Source: Sphingomonas sp. Leaf343 (GTDB lineage Bacteria; Pseudomonadota; Alphaproteobacteria; Sphingomonadales; Sphingomonadaceae). From it: DNA of 64,000 nt. A program made the translations under genes and the position numbers. Below the pieces are notes generated by a model. It saw only the letters and a program-made list of their open reading frames with translations. It had not been told where the DNA came from and did not search any database. The stretch lies in NCBI RefSeq assembly GCF_001423765.1, contig NZ_LMPG01000001.1:68073-132072 (forward strand). Reading direction: 5' to 3'. Positions within the stretch are counted from its first letter, which is position 1. Every line of letters begins with the position of its first letter. Positions 35,120 through 44,583 of this stretch are shown piece by piece.

Positions 35120-36048
35120 CGATCCCGACCCGCCGCGACATATGCGCCGGTCTTGCCGTCAGCATGTTGGCGGGACCGACGCTGGCAGCCCGGTCGACGC
35201 AGCATTTCGCGTTCAGTTATTTCGCGAACGCGGATGACGGGCGCGCTGGCATGCGGATGGCGATCAGCGACGACGGCTATCGCTACCGCCCGGTGCGTGG
35301 TGGTGTGCCGATGCTGGTACCCACCGTGGGGGAGAACCGGCTGATGCGCGATCCGTGCGTCGCGCGCGATCCTCGAACCGGTCTGTACCACATGGTGTGG
35401 ACGACGAGCTGGACGGGCACGACGATCGGCCACGCCGCCTCGCGCGATCTGGTGACGTGGTCGCCGCAACGGGCGGTGCCGGTGATGGCGGCGTTCGCGG
35501 GCACGCGGAACAGCTGGGCACCCGATCTGGTGTATGACGATCGTCGTCGCCTGTTCACGATCGTGTGGGCGAGCACCGTCGGGGAAGCGGGCAAGGAGGG
35601 CGACCACCGGCTGTACGCCACCGACACCGCCGACTTCGTCACCTTCACGCCGACGCGCATATTCTACGATCCCGGTTTCAGCGTGATCGACGGCACTTTC
35701 CTGAAACGCGACGGTCGCACGATCATGTTCGTGAAGGACGAGCGCAAGGAACCCGTCCGCAAGATCATCCAGTGGACGCAGGCACCCTCGCCCGGCGGCC
35801 CCTACGGTCCGTTGTCGGACGCCATCACCCCCGCCTGGAGCGAGGGACCGACCCCGATCGAGATCGACGGGGAAGTCGTGGTGTTCTTCGATCGCTATAC
35901 GGAAAAACGCTGGGGCGCGGTGGCGTCGCGCGATCTGGTGACGTGGCGCGATGTGTCGAACCGGATCGCGATCCCCGCCGGCGCGAACCACGGCACGGTC
36001 TTTCCGATCGACGCACGGCGGTATGCCGCGCTGGCGGCATTGACCTGA
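35116..36048 (+). CDS. GH43-like five-bladed propeller hydrolase with Tat-type signal
   Basis: 310 residues from ATG 35116, overlapping the GH92 stop (ATGA). The N-terminus TRRDICAGLAV has twin arginines and a hydrophobic stretch, suggesting Tat export. The propeller shows clan GH-F features: Asp79 in MRDPC, NSWAPD, Asp192 in VIDGT and Glu243 in WSEGP, which fit the base, pKa-tuning and acid positions. It is diverged from well-known GH43 subfamilies, and specificity is open. Coupling to an alpha-mannosidase suggests it removes another sugar from the same glycan. Confidence 0.75.
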   Translation: MTIPTRRDICAGLAVSMLAGPTLAARSTQHFAFSYFANADDGRAGMRMAISDDGYRYRPVRGGVPMLVPTVGENRLMRDPCVARDPRTGLYHMVWTTSWTGTTIGHAASRDLVTWSPQRAVPVMAAFAGTRNSWAPDLVYDDRRRLFTIVWASTVGEAGKEGDHRLYATDTADFVTFTPTRIFYDPGFSVIDGTFLKRDGRTIMFVKDERKEPVRKIIQWTQAPSPGGPYGPLSDAITPAWSEGPTPIEIDGEVVVFFDRYTEKRWGAVASRDLVTWRDVSNRIAIPAGANHGTVFPIDARRYAALAALT

Positions 36049-36136
36049 GGGATCGATCGGCGGGATCGTCCCCGCTTCGGGCGATTAACGGCTCCGCAAG
36101 CCGGATCTTCTACGGGAGGGCCGAAGGGAACGTTCC

Positions 36137-36538
36137 ATGCTGAGCAGAGCCAATCTATCGCGGGAACATGCCGAGCTGGCCCGGCTGGCGTCGGCGCTGG
36201 GCGCGCAGGCGCAGGCGGATCGGCCCGCGGTCGTCGGGGTGGCGGGAGTGCGGTGGGAGTTGACGCGGAAGCTGTTGCTGCACCTCGCGAAGGAGGACAA
36301 GCTGCTGTATCCGAAGCTTCGCAGCGGATCGGACCCCGTCGCGGCGCGGCTGGCAGAGCGATTCAGCGACGATATGGGCGAGCTGGCAACGACGTATAAC
36401 GCCTATATCACGAACTGGTCGGCGACGCGGATGGAGGCGGAGTGGCCCGCCTTCTGCACCGAGACGCAGGCGATCGTCGCCGCGCTGACCGACCGGATCG
36501 CGCGCGAGGAGCGCGAACTCTACCGGCATATCGCCTGA
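36137..36538 (+). CDS. hemerythrin HHE-domain protein
   Basis: 133 residues forming a four-helix bundle. Candidate di-iron ligands are His11 (SREHAEL), His49 and Glu53 (LLLHLAKEDKLLYP) and His131 close to the C-terminus (YRHIA), with further acids between. Such small proteins bind oxygen, nitric oxide or iron and are often linked to redox or signalling tasks. The start ATG follows AAGGGAA and directly abuts a 10-base palindrome GGAACGTTCC (36127-36136). It converges with the glycosyltransferase gene, 4 bases apart. Confidence 0.82.
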   Translation: MLSRANLSREHAELARLASALGAQAQADRPAVVGVAGVRWELTRKLLLHLAKEDKLLYPKLRSGSDPVAARLAERFSDDMGELATTYNAYITNWSATRMEAEWPAFCTETQAIVAALTDRIAREERELYRHIA

Positions 36539-36542
36539 ACCC

Positions 36543-37286
36543 TCAGCTGGCGACCAGATCCGCCAGATAGGGATGCGCCAGCACGCGCGCGGCGTTCCGC
36601 ACGCCGATCGCGTGGTCGGCGACCAGCCGGTGGCCGGCGACCGTGCGGTACAGCGCCACGGTCGGCTCGATCCGTGCGAAGCCGGCTCCCGCAGCCGCGG
36701 CGCGCGTGTAGAAGTCCCAGTCGTTGCAGTTGTGGAAGCTGGGATCGAACCCCGCGACCGTGTCGAACGTCGCACGGCGGACGATCGACCAGCTCGGCCC
36801 GATCACGCCGCCGGTGGTCAGCGCGCGGCGGATGTCGTCGCCATCCCAGCCGCATTCCGGCTGCCCCGGTGCCCCGCCACCCTCGACCCGCGCGAAGCGG
36901 CCGACGATCACGTCCGCCGTTTCCGTCACCGGCCATGCGAGCAACGCCGCCGCCGCACCCGGCAGCCACACGTCGTCGCTGTCGAGGAAGGCGATCCACG
37001 GCGACGAACACAGCGCCGCCCCGACGTTGCGCGCGTTCGACGCGCCGGCATTGCGGGGCAGCACCATCGCCTCGACGCTGGCGTGCCGTGCCGCCAGCCC
37101 GCGGATCACCGCTCCGCTGGCGTCGCGCGACCCGTCGTCGACGATCACGATCCGCGCGGGCGGCTGCGATTGCGCGAGGACGCTCGCCACCGCATCCGCC
37201 ACGACATGCGCCCGGTCGAAACACGGGATGACGACGTCGTAAGCAGGCAGAACGGGGGCGAGCGGGATCGGATCGTTATGGGGCAT
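36543..37286 (-). CDS. family 2 glycosyltransferase
   Basis: 247 residues with a GT-A fold. The N-terminal VVIPCFDRAHVV opening, the nucleotide-binding IVDDGS (about 48-53) and the metal-binding DSDD (102-105) are present, as is a C-terminal NDWDFYTR motif equivalent to the catalytic ED region. It has no membrane segment. It would transfer a sugar from a nucleotide donor; the acceptor is unknown. It lies 23 bases after the TonB receptor gene on the same strand without an obvious ribosome site, so it may be expressed by read-through. Confidence 0.85.
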   Translation of the reverse strand: MPHNDPIPLAPVLPAYDVVIPCFDRAHVVADAVASVLAQSQPPARIVIVDDGSRDASGAVIRGLAARHASVEAMVLPRNAGASNARNVGAALCSSPWIAFLDSDDVWLPGAAAALLAWPVTETADVIVGRFARVEGGGAPGQPECGWDGDDIRRALTTGGVIGPSWSIVRRATFDTVAGFDPSFHNCNDWDFYTRAAAAGAGFARIEPTVALYRTVAGHRLVADHAIGVRNAARVLAHPYLADLVAS

Positions 37287-37309
37287 AATATCGCTTGGCA
37301 GGAGAGGGG

Positions 37310-40258
37310 TTAACGCCCGCCGAAACGGACCTTCGCGCCCATGTAGAAATACCGGCCCAGCGAGGGAATGGGCAAATCGTAGCTGTCTTCGTCCGGTTTG
37401 CGATCCGCCAGATTGTTGACGCCGCCATAGAGCGCAAAGCCGCCCGGCAGCGCATACTGGACCTGCACGTCATGCTGCCACAGCTCGTTGTAGCGAAGCA
37501 GATCGGCGGGGGCGTAATCGGGATTGTTGGCGGTCGTGTTCTTCGAGAAACGACGGACGCGGTCGAACCAGCGCAGATTGTAGCTCAGCGTCAGACCCTC
37601 CAGCGTCCAGCTCGGCGACAAGACGAAGTTGTATTTGGGCCGCCCAGGCTGATCGACCTGATCCTCGACCTGCGCCCCCGGCGTGGCGACCGTGTCCAGC
37701 CGGTACAGGTAACCGCCGACGAACCGGATGTCGAAATCGCCGGCCCGGCCCGCGCGCAGGCGATAGGCGATGTTGAGATCGAGGCCGGCGGTGCGGAAGC
37801 GCGAGACGTTCTGCGGCTGCACGGTGAAGCCACTGATATAACCCGTGCCCTGCTGCCGGCTGATCGCGGCGCAATAGACGTTGTCGACGGTCGGCTGATC
37901 GACGCACAGCTCCGCGATCGTCTGCGCGCCCGGCGTGCTGATCGCGTTGCGCAGGCGGATGTCGTACCAGTCCGCCGCGATTGTCAGGCCGGGGACGAAG
38001 CGAGGGCGCAGCACCGCGCCGGCGGTCCAGGTCCGCGCCGTTTCCTCGCGCAGGTCGGGATTACCCTGCTGCGATCCGGGGATGAACGACACCGCATTGG
38101 GGTTGTTGGCGGCGGTGAAGCTGCCGAGCGTGCCGCCCGCCGCGGCGATCAGCGCAGCGCAATTGGCGGCGCGTGTGGCGGTGCCGTTGCCGCGCTGCTC
38201 CGGATAGCAGGGGTCGGTGAAGAAGCTGCTGGCCCCGGTCAGCGGCGTGAACAACTCGCCGATATTGGGCGCGCGCACCGCCTCCCCGTAACTGCCGCGG
38301 AAGCTGAGGTCGCGGATGGGGGCGTAAACACCGTTGAACTGGTAGGCGCGGGTCGAGCCGATCGTCGAGTAATCGGAATAGCGGCCCGCGGCGCCGACCG
38401 ACAGCGTCTCGGCGAAGCGCTTCCCCTCCAGGATGGGTGCGTTCACCTCTCCGAATGCTTCCCACACGTCGAACGCGCCACGCGACGGCGACGGGATCAC
38501 GAACTCGTCATATTGGTAGAACAGGCCGCGCGTCAGGTAATCGTTGGGCGAGAAGCTGCTGCGTTCCTTGCGATATTCCGCGCCGGTCGCGAATTGGACC
38601 GGGCCACCGGGCAGGCGAAAGAACTGGCCGAGATCGCCGGTGATCGACGCGTTGACGACATGCTGCTCGATCCGCGCCGCGCTGCTGTTGTCGAGCTGGA
38701 AGAAGTCGAGGCTGGCCGGGTCGGCGGTGCCCGCGCCGAACGTGTTGATCGGGATGCAGCCGCTGCTTGCGCCGGGGGTGAAAGTGACCGCGGGCGTCTG
38801 CAACGCGGCGGGGTTCAGGTTGGACCGACACGTCGCGCGGCCCGTCGCCGGATCGATCACCGCGTCCAGCGCCGCGAGGTAGCGGTCATTCAGCCGGTCG
38901 TTGATCTTGGTGATGCGGACGTCGGTGCGGCCATAGGTGTAATACATGTCGTAAGTGGCGTGGTCGGAGATGCGGCCGGTCAGGTCCGCGACGCCGCGCC
39001 ACGTCTGCCGCCGGTCGCTTTCGCCGTGACGCCCGAAATCCAGATTGTCGCGCACCGACGACACGCTGGTCAGCCCGGCGGCAAGCGCGGCGTTGCGGAT
39101 GCTGGCGGGCAGGAAAGCGTTGTCGAGCGTGAAGGTGGCGGGGTAATTACCGGTCGGGCTGTCGAACGTGGTCGCGCGCACCTGCACGAACTTGCCCTCC
39201 AGCGACAGCTTGGCCGCGTCGCTGAAATCGTAATGCGTCAGTATGTTCGCGCCGTGGCGGCGGATGCGCGGCAGCAGGTCGCCCACGAAGCCCGCGACCG
39301 GCGTCGCGTCGCCACCGGTGGCGTAGAAGGCGGCGGGGGTGCCGGGATTATAGAGCTGGCCGTCGCCACGGAACAGCGTGCCGGCGACGTCGATCAGGCC
39401 GAAGGGCGACTCGCCCGGATAGCGCAGATCGCCCTGCAGCACGTTGTCGGGCACGTTCGGATCGTCGCCGACATCGGCATCGTTGGGGATCAGGTAGCGG
39501 CGGCGGTTCTGACGCAGGTAGGACCGGTCGTCGTTCGCCAGCGGATCGTCGGCGTTATATTCGTACGCGACGGTGACGTTGCCGCTCCCGTCGCCGAAAT
39601 TCTGCCCCGCCTGAATCGATGCAAACCGATTGGCCGCGTCGCCCCGCTGGGAGATACCGAACTGGCTGCGCGCCGACACGCCTTCGAAATCGCGCTTCAG
39701 GATGAAGTTGACGACGCCGGTGACGCCGTCCGCGCCGTAGACCGCCGACGCGCTGCCGGTCAGCACGTCGACCCGCTCGATCAGGTCGGTCGGGATGGAA
39801 TTGATATCGACTGCGGCGGAGTTGATCTGGCCCGCGACGTGCCGGCGGCCGTTGACCAGCACCAGGGTCCGCGCCGGCCCCAGACCGCGCAGGTCGAGCA
39901 GGTTCAGCCCCGCCGCGCCGAACGGCTGCGAATTCAGCCGGTCCGATCCCGCCGTCTGCGTGCTGTCGACCGAGTTGGTCAGCGCGGGCACGCGTTGCAG
40001 GAAGTTGGTGACGTTGGTGTTGCCCGACTGCTGGATGTTGGCCGCATCGAACGACACGATCGGGTTGGGCGCGGCGAAGTCCGGCCGCACGATGCGCGAT
40101 CCCGTGACGACGATGTCGGCGGCGTCCGGCTCGGCCTGCGGCGTCTCGGCCGCTGCGTCCTGAGCGGGTGCGGGCGCAGCTACGGTCTGGGCGTGGAGCG
40201 GCATCGCGATCACGGCGGCGGTGCCGGCCAGCCAGGCGCGGAAACGGAACGAGGTCAT
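37310..40258 (-). CDS. TonB-dependent outer-membrane receptor
   Basis: 982 residues from ATG 40258 behind GGGGAAG. The signal peptide ends at PLHAQT. The TonB box DIVVTGSRI is at about 48-56. The plug (about 60-180) contains LDLRGLGPARTLVLVNGRRHV, and the barrel ends in KVRFGGR. This branch, with the GLGPARTLVLVNGRR motif, is common in sphingomonads and often linked to peptides or plant-derived compounds. It is divergent from a sugar ABC importer, sharing a 122-base promoter region, so the receptor and importer may take the same molecule across both membranes. Confidence 0.92.
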   Translation of the reverse strand: MTSFRFRAWLAGTAAVIAMPLHAQTVAAPAPAQDAAAETPQAEPDAADIVVTGSRIVRPDFAAPNPIVSFDAANIQQSGNTNVTNFLQRVPALTNSVDSTQTAGSDRLNSQPFGAAGLNLLDLRGLGPARTLVLVNGRRHVAGQINSAAVDINSIPTDLIERVDVLTGSASAVYGADGVTGVVNFILKRDFEGVSARSQFGISQRGDAANRFASIQAGQNFGDGSGNVTVAYEYNADDPLANDDRSYLRQNRRRYLIPNDADVGDDPNVPDNVLQGDLRYPGESPFGLIDVAGTLFRGDGQLYNPGTPAAFYATGGDATPVAGFVGDLLPRIRRHGANILTHYDFSDAAKLSLEGKFVQVRATTFDSPTGNYPATFTLDNAFLPASIRNAALAAGLTSVSSVRDNLDFGRHGESDRRQTWRGVADLTGRISDHATYDMYYTYGRTDVRITKINDRLNDRYLAALDAVIDPATGRATCRSNLNPAALQTPAVTFTPGASSGCIPINTFGAGTADPASLDFFQLDNSSAARIEQHVVNASITGDLGQFFRLPGGPVQFATGAEYRKERSSFSPNDYLTRGLFYQYDEFVIPSPSRGAFDVWEAFGEVNAPILEGKRFAETLSVGAAGRYSDYSTIGSTRAYQFNGVYAPIRDLSFRGSYGEAVRAPNIGELFTPLTGASSFFTDPCYPEQRGNGTATRAANCAALIAAAGGTLGSFTAANNPNAVSFIPGSQQGNPDLREETARTWTAGAVLRPRFVPGLTIAADWYDIRLRNAISTPGAQTIAELCVDQPTVDNVYCAAISRQQGTGYISGFTVQPQNVSRFRTAGLDLNIAYRLRAGRAGDFDIRFVGGYLYRLDTVATPGAQVEDQVDQPGRPKYNFVLSPSWTLEGLTLSYNLRWFDRVRRFSKNTTANNPDYAPADLLRYNELWQHDVQVQYALPGGFALYGGVNNLADRKPDEDSYDLPIPSLGRYFYMGAKVRFGGR

Positions 40259-40380
40259 GTGGTCTTCCCCTGCCGACGCAGCCCCTTGGCCGTCGTCCTA
40301 GCCGCAGGGGTGGACGGTCGACGTCATGCGATCAATCAACTGGATCGTGTCCGACCGCTGCCAAATCCTTGAGAAGAAAC

Positions 40381-41703
40381 ATGGATCATCACTTGATGCT
40401 GGCCGGTGCGGAGCCTGCCTGTCACAAAGCGCAAATGGGGTGCGGGCACGAGCGCAGCGGCGGCGTTACGCGACGGGGTGTGCTGGCCGGAGCGGCGGCG
40501 ACCGGGCTGGTTGCCTGCACCGCGCGCCGCGATCCGAACGCGCTGCGGCTGTGGGCGATGAGCTACGAGGGGGATTATTCGCCCCATCTGATGCCCGCCT
40601 TCACCCGCACGACCGGCATATCGGTGGAGGTGCAGTCGCTACCCTGGACCGCCGCGCACGAGAAACTGCTGACGGCGCATGCCGGTGGCGCGCTGCCCGA
40701 CGTAATGATGCTGCCGAACGGCTGGGTGGGCGAGTTCGCGTTGGTCGGCGCGATCGCGCCCGTAGCGGACGGTGCGTTGCTGGCGGATTTGTTCCCCGCG
40801 ACGCTGGCCACCGTCGAACAGGGCGGCGTCGCGCATGCGGTGCCGTGGTCGGTCGCGCCGCAGGTGCAATTCTATCGCCGAGATCTGCTCGCCGACGCTG
40901 GCTATGGTGCGCCGCCGGAGGGCTGGGCGGGCTGGCGCGAGATGGGCCGGCGGCTGAAGCGGCGGCGGCCGGACGATTACGCGTTCCTGATGCTGCTGAA
41001 CTGGTGGGACGCGCTGTTCACCTTCGCCAGCCAGACCGGCACGCCGCTGCTGCGCGAGCGCGATACGCGCGGCAATTTCCGGAACCCGGCATTTCGCGAG
41101 GCGCTGTCCTTCTACCGCTCGCTGTTCGACGAGGGGCTCGCGCCGCCGATCGTGTCGACCGAGATGCAGGACCCGCTCGCCGCCTTCGCTCAGGGGTATT
41201 TCGCGATCTATCCCAGCGGCCCGTCGCTGCTGCTCGACCTGCATCGCCGCCGCAGCGAGATCGCCGCCGATCGCTGGGGCGTCGCGCGGATGCCCGGTCC
41301 GCGCGGTCCCGGTCCGGTGTCGGGGGTCAGTGCGGCGCTGGCGGTGTCGCGCACCTCGACGCGGCCGGATGCGGCGTGGGCGCTGGTACGACACATGACC
41401 TCCGCGGCGACGGAGTTGCGGTTCCAGACGCTGATCGGCAATTTGCCGGCGCGGCGCAGCGCGTGGTCGGACCCGCAACTGACCGCGCCCGCGCTGGCGC
41501 CGTTCGCCGCGCAGATGCTCGACGTGTCCGTCGACCCCAACATCGTCGAGTGGGAGCGCGTCCGCATCGAGGTGCAGTTGATCGCCGAACGCGTCGTCCG
41601 CCACCTGATGACGATCGACGAGGGGCTGGCGACGATGGACCGCCGCGTCGACCAGTTGCTCGCGAAGCGCCGCGCGCTGGTGCAGGCGGGGAGGCTGGCA
41701 TGA
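40381..41703 (+). CDS. ABC importer extracellular solute-binding protein (family 1, sugar type)
   Basis: About 440 residues from ATG 40381; ATG 40435 is an alternative but lacks a ribosome site. The export signal is TRRGVLAGAAATGLVAC, combining a twin-arginine start with a lipobox ending in Cys, so it may be a Tat-exported lipoprotein. The mature part is a bilobed binding protein with the family's ALPDVMMLPNGW and PWSVAPQVQFYRRDLL segments. It would capture a sugar or oligosaccharide in the periplasm. The stop overlaps the first permease start (ATGA). Confidence 0.88.
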   Translation: MDHHLMLAGAEPACHKAQMGCGHERSGGVTRRGVLAGAAATGLVACTARRDPNALRLWAMSYEGDYSPHLMPAFTRTTGISVEVQSLPWTAAHEKLLTAHAGGALPDVMMLPNGWVGEFALVGAIAPVADGALLADLFPATLATVEQGGVAHAVPWSVAPQVQFYRRDLLADAGYGAPPEGWAGWREMGRRLKRRRPDDYAFLMLLNWWDALFTFASQTGTPLLRERDTRGNFRNPAFREALSFYRSLFDEGLAPPIVSTEMQDPLAAFAQGYFAIYPSGPSLLLDLHRRRSEIAADRWGVARMPGPRGPGPVSGVSAALAVSRTSTRPDAAWALVRHMTSAATELRFQTLIGNLPARRSAWSDPQLTAPALAPFAAQMLDVSVDPNIVEWERVRIEVQLIAERVVRHLMTIDEGLATMDRRVDQLLAKRRALVQAGRLA

Positions 41704-42581
41704 CGCGTCAGGAACGCGTCGCGTGGATGTTCACCGCGCCGGTATTGGCGATCATCCTGCTCGTGCTGGTGCTGCCGACCGTGCTGGCGCTGGCGCTCAG
41801 CGTCACCGACTACAGCCTCTACGCGCTGGCGGACTGGTCGAACCTCGGCTTCGTCGGGTTCGGCAACTTCACCGATCTCGCGCGGACGCCGCTGTTCTGG
41901 CGCTCGCTCGCCAATACCGCTTTGTTCGCACTGCTCGGCGTGCCCGCGGCGATCGGGCTGTCCCTGGCGACCGCGCTGCTGCTCGATGCGAAGACGGTGC
42001 GGTGGAAGCCGCTGTGGCGCGTGCTGCTGTTCGCGCCCTACGTCACCAGCGTCGTCGCGACCGCGGTCGTCTGGCGGTTCCTGCTGAACACGCGGTTCGG
42101 GCTGGTCAATTACGCGCTGGGCTGGGTCGGCATTCCGCCGGTCGACTGGCTGGGCGATCCGCACGCGTCGATCCCGGCGATCATGATCTTCGTGACGTGG
42201 AAGATCTTCGGGTACAATATGATCGTCTTCACCGCCGCGTTGTCGGCGGTGCCCGGCGACCTGATGGAGGCGGCGCGGCTGGACGGGGCAGGGCGGTGGG
42301 CACGGTTCCGTCACGTTACGCTGCCGGCGATCGGGCCGACGCTGCTGCTGGCGGCGGTGATGAGCGTCGCGGGCTTTCTCCAGATCTTCGCCGAGCCGTA
42401 CGTCATGACGCTGGGCGGCCCGGCGCAGAGCACCACGACGGTGCTGTACTTCATGTATCAGGAGGGGTTCACGTGGTGGAATCTCGGTCGCGCATCGGCG
42501 GTGGCGTTCGTGCTGTTCGTGCTGATCCTGATCCTGACTTTTATCCAGGCGCGGATCGGGCGGCGGTACGAATGGCTGTGA
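41700..42581 (+). CDS. ABC sugar importer permease, MalF/UgpA type
   Basis: 293 residues with six membrane helices and the inner-membrane EAA motif (EAARLDGAGRWARFRHVTLPAI, about 194-215) that contacts the ATPase. The start overlaps the binding-protein stop, and the gene's end overlaps the second permease by 10 bases. It forms half of the translocation pore. Confidence 0.92.
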   Translation: MTRQERVAWMFTAPVLAIILLVLVLPTVLALALSVTDYSLYALADWSNLGFVGFGNFTDLARTPLFWRSLANTALFALLGVPAAIGLSLATALLLDAKTVRWKPLWRVLLFAPYVTSVVATAVVWRFLLNTRFGLVNYALGWVGIPPVDWLGDPHASIPAIMIFVTWKIFGYNMIVFTAALSAVPGDLMEAARLDGAGRWARFRHVTLPAIGPTLLLAAVMSVAGFLQIFAEPYVMTLGGPAQSTTTVLYFMYQEGFTWWNLGRASAVAFVLFVLILILTFIQARIGRRYEWL

Positions 42582-43435
42582 CAGCGCCCCGTTTCAGGAT
42601 TGGAGCGATCCTGACCAACGCATTGGTTGCGGCGATGACATTGGTCGTGACGCTGCCGCTGGCGTGGATGGTGACCGTGTCGTTCATGCCGCGCGGGGAG
42701 TCGAACGCATTCCCGCCGCCGTTCTGGCCGAGCCGCTGGAGTCTGGAGAATTACTACGAGTTGCTCGCCCGGCGACTGATCGACGGCGCGTGGTTCGATT
42801 ACCGGATCGTGCCGGCGATCGGCAACAGCCTGTTCGTGGCGGCGATGTCGACGCTGCTCGGCCTGCTACTGACGGTGCCCGCCGGCTATGCCTTCGCCAA
42901 GCTGCGGTTCCGGGGGCGCGAACGGCTGCTGAAACTGCTGATCGCGTCGCTGGTGGTGCCGGGGCAGGTGGCAATGCTGCCGCTGTTCCTGATCTTCAAG
43001 CAGCTTGGTCTCATCAACAGCTATGCGGGCGTCATCCTGCCCTCGCTGGCGGGTATCTTCGCGGTGCTGTTCGTGCGGCAGGCGACGCTGGCGATCCCGG
43101 ACGAGATGATCGACGCGGCGCGGCTGGACGGCGCGAGCGAGGCGCGCATCTTCCGCACGATCGTGCTGCCGCTGCTGACGCCGGTCACCGTCACGCTGGC
43201 GCTGTTCATGTTTCTCGGTAGCTGGAACGACTTCCTGTGGCCGCTGATCGTGCTCGCGGACCAGCACCTCTACACGCTGCCCGTGGCAGTGGCGGCGATT
43301 GCGCGCGAACATGCGGCGGACGGCGAGCTGATGATGGCGAGCGCGGTGGTGACGACGATGCCGGTGCTGCTGCTCTTCCTCGCGCTGCAACGCTATTACA
43401 TCGGCGGGCTGCTGGGCGGCAGCATCAAGGGGTGA
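42572..43435 (+). CDS. ABC sugar importer permease, MalG/UgpE type
   Basis: 287 residues from ATG 42572; GTG 42578 is possible too. There are six helices, with the EAA motif DAARLDGASEARIFRTIVLP (about 182-201). It has the MalG-type ending with a short basic tail (GGSIKG). It pairs with the permease at 41700. Its last 11 bases overlap the 3' end of the convergent ATPase gene, so the importer is encoded on both strands. Confidence 0.92.
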   Translation: MAVTAPRFRIGAILTNALVAAMTLVVTLPLAWMVTVSFMPRGESNAFPPPFWPSRWSLENYYELLARRLIDGAWFDYRIVPAIGNSLFVAAMSTLLGLLLTVPAGYAFAKLRFRGRERLLKLLIASLVVPGQVAMLPLFLIFKQLGLINSYAGVILPSLAGIFAVLFVRQATLAIPDEMIDAARLDGASEARIFRTIVLPLLTPVTVTLALFMFLGSWNDFLWPLIVLADQHLYTLPVAVAAIAREHAADGELMMASAVVTTMPVLLLFLALQRYYIGGLLGGSIKG

Positions 43436-44480
43436 GGGCGCGGCCCTCCGCATCGAACAGCTGCGTGTCGGCCGGATTGACCCCGAACCGCAACGTCTCG
43501 CCCAGCGCGACGCGGCGATCCCCCGGCAATTGCGCGACGATCGGGTCCGGCCGCGTGCCGAGATGTGCGAACGACAGCGGGCCGAGCCGCTCGAACAGCT
43601 CCACCGCGCCGGCGATCGGCCCGCCGTCGGCGGCGAACAGATGCTCCGGCCGGATGCCGAGCGTCGCCTGCCCGCCCACGATGCCTTGCGCCGCAACGGT
43701 CACGACCGCGCCGTCCGGCAGTCGCACCGCGCCTGGGGCGACCACCGTCACCGGGATCAGGTTCATGGCCGGCGACCCGATCGCCTTCGCCACCGCCAGA
43801 TTGGCGGGACGGGCATAGAGCTCGAGCGGCGCGCCGACCTGCTCGACGCGGCCCTTCGCCATCACGACGATCCGGTTCGCCAGCGTCATCGCCTCCAGCT
43901 GGTCGTGCGTGACGTAGATCATCGTCGCGCCGAGTTGCTGGTGCAGCCGCGCGAACTCGTGCCGCATTCGCACGCGCAACTCGCTGTCGAGGTTCGACAG
44001 CGGCTCGTCGAGCAGCAGCACCTGCGGCTGGCGGACGATCGCGCGGGCGATCGACACGCGCTGACGTTGACCGCCCGACAGAGCGCGCGGCTTGCGGTCG
44101 AGCAGGTCGGTCAGGTCCAGCGACGCCGCGACGGCAGCGACCCGTTCGGCGATTTCCGCATTTGCCCTTCCTGCGACCTTCAGGGGGAAGGCGATGTTCC
44201 CGGCGACGGTCAGATGCGGGTAGAGCGCATAGGACTGGAACACCATCGCCACGCCGCGATCCGCCGGAGCGGCATCGGTGACGTCGCGGCCGCCGATCGC
44301 GATATGGCCCGCGTCCGGCGTTTCCAGCCCGGCGATCAGCCGCAGCAGCGTCGACTTGCCGCAGCCTGAGGGGCCGACGATGACGACGAACTCGCCATCC
44401 TCAATCGTCAGGTCGGTCGGCGAAAGGACGTGTGTGTCGCCGAAGCTTTTCGCCAGACCTGAAACGCTTACGCTCGCCAA
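43425..44480 (-). CDS. ABC sugar importer ATPase, MalK/UgpC type
   Basis: 351 residues. The start is best read as TTG 44480 with AGGGAG upstream, which gives the conserved N-terminus; no ATG is available. It has Walker A GPSGCGKST (36-44), Q-loop MVFQSYALYPH, signature LSGGQRQR (134-141), Walker B VLLLDEP (about 154-160), the H-loop in YVTHDQLEAM and a C-terminal TOBE domain (about 235-350) typical of MalK/UgpC. It energises the two permeases, although it is transcribed in the opposite direction from another promoter. Confidence 0.9.
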   Translation of the reverse strand: MASVSVSGLAKSFGDTHVLSPTDLTIEDGEFVVIVGPSGCGKSTLLRLIAGLETPDAGHIAIGGRDVTDAAPADRGVAMVFQSYALYPHLTVAGNIAFPLKVAGRANAEIAERVAAVAASLDLTDLLDRKPRALSGGQRQRVSIARAIVRQPQVLLLDEPLSNLDSELRVRMRHEFARLHQQLGATMIYVTHDQLEAMTLANRIVVMAKGRVEQVGAPLELYARPANLAVAKAIGSPAMNLIPVTVVAPGAVRLPDGAVVTVAAQGIVGGQATLGIRPEHLFAADGGPIAGAVELFERLGPLSFAHLGTRPDPIVAQLPGDRRVALGETLRFGVNPADTQLFDAEGRALTP

Positions 44481-44583
44481 TCCGGCTCTCCCTTGGTGCC
44501 GTCCTCTATCGGGGCGGGGCGGGAGGCAAGGGGTGAGCGGTAATGTCGGATACCGGCGAGGGTGATTTCTCATGTGTTCCTGC

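Noticed and set aside
36127..36136. Perfect palindrome GGAACGTTCC directly before the hemerythrin start
   Set aside because: Ten bases are expected by chance in a window of this size, and the half GGAAC lacks a partner at EcfG spacing.
37295..40372. 1025-codon plus-strand frame opposite the second TonB receptor
   Set aside because: Antisense shadow with unrealistic composition; the receptor frame has signal peptide, TonB box and barrel.
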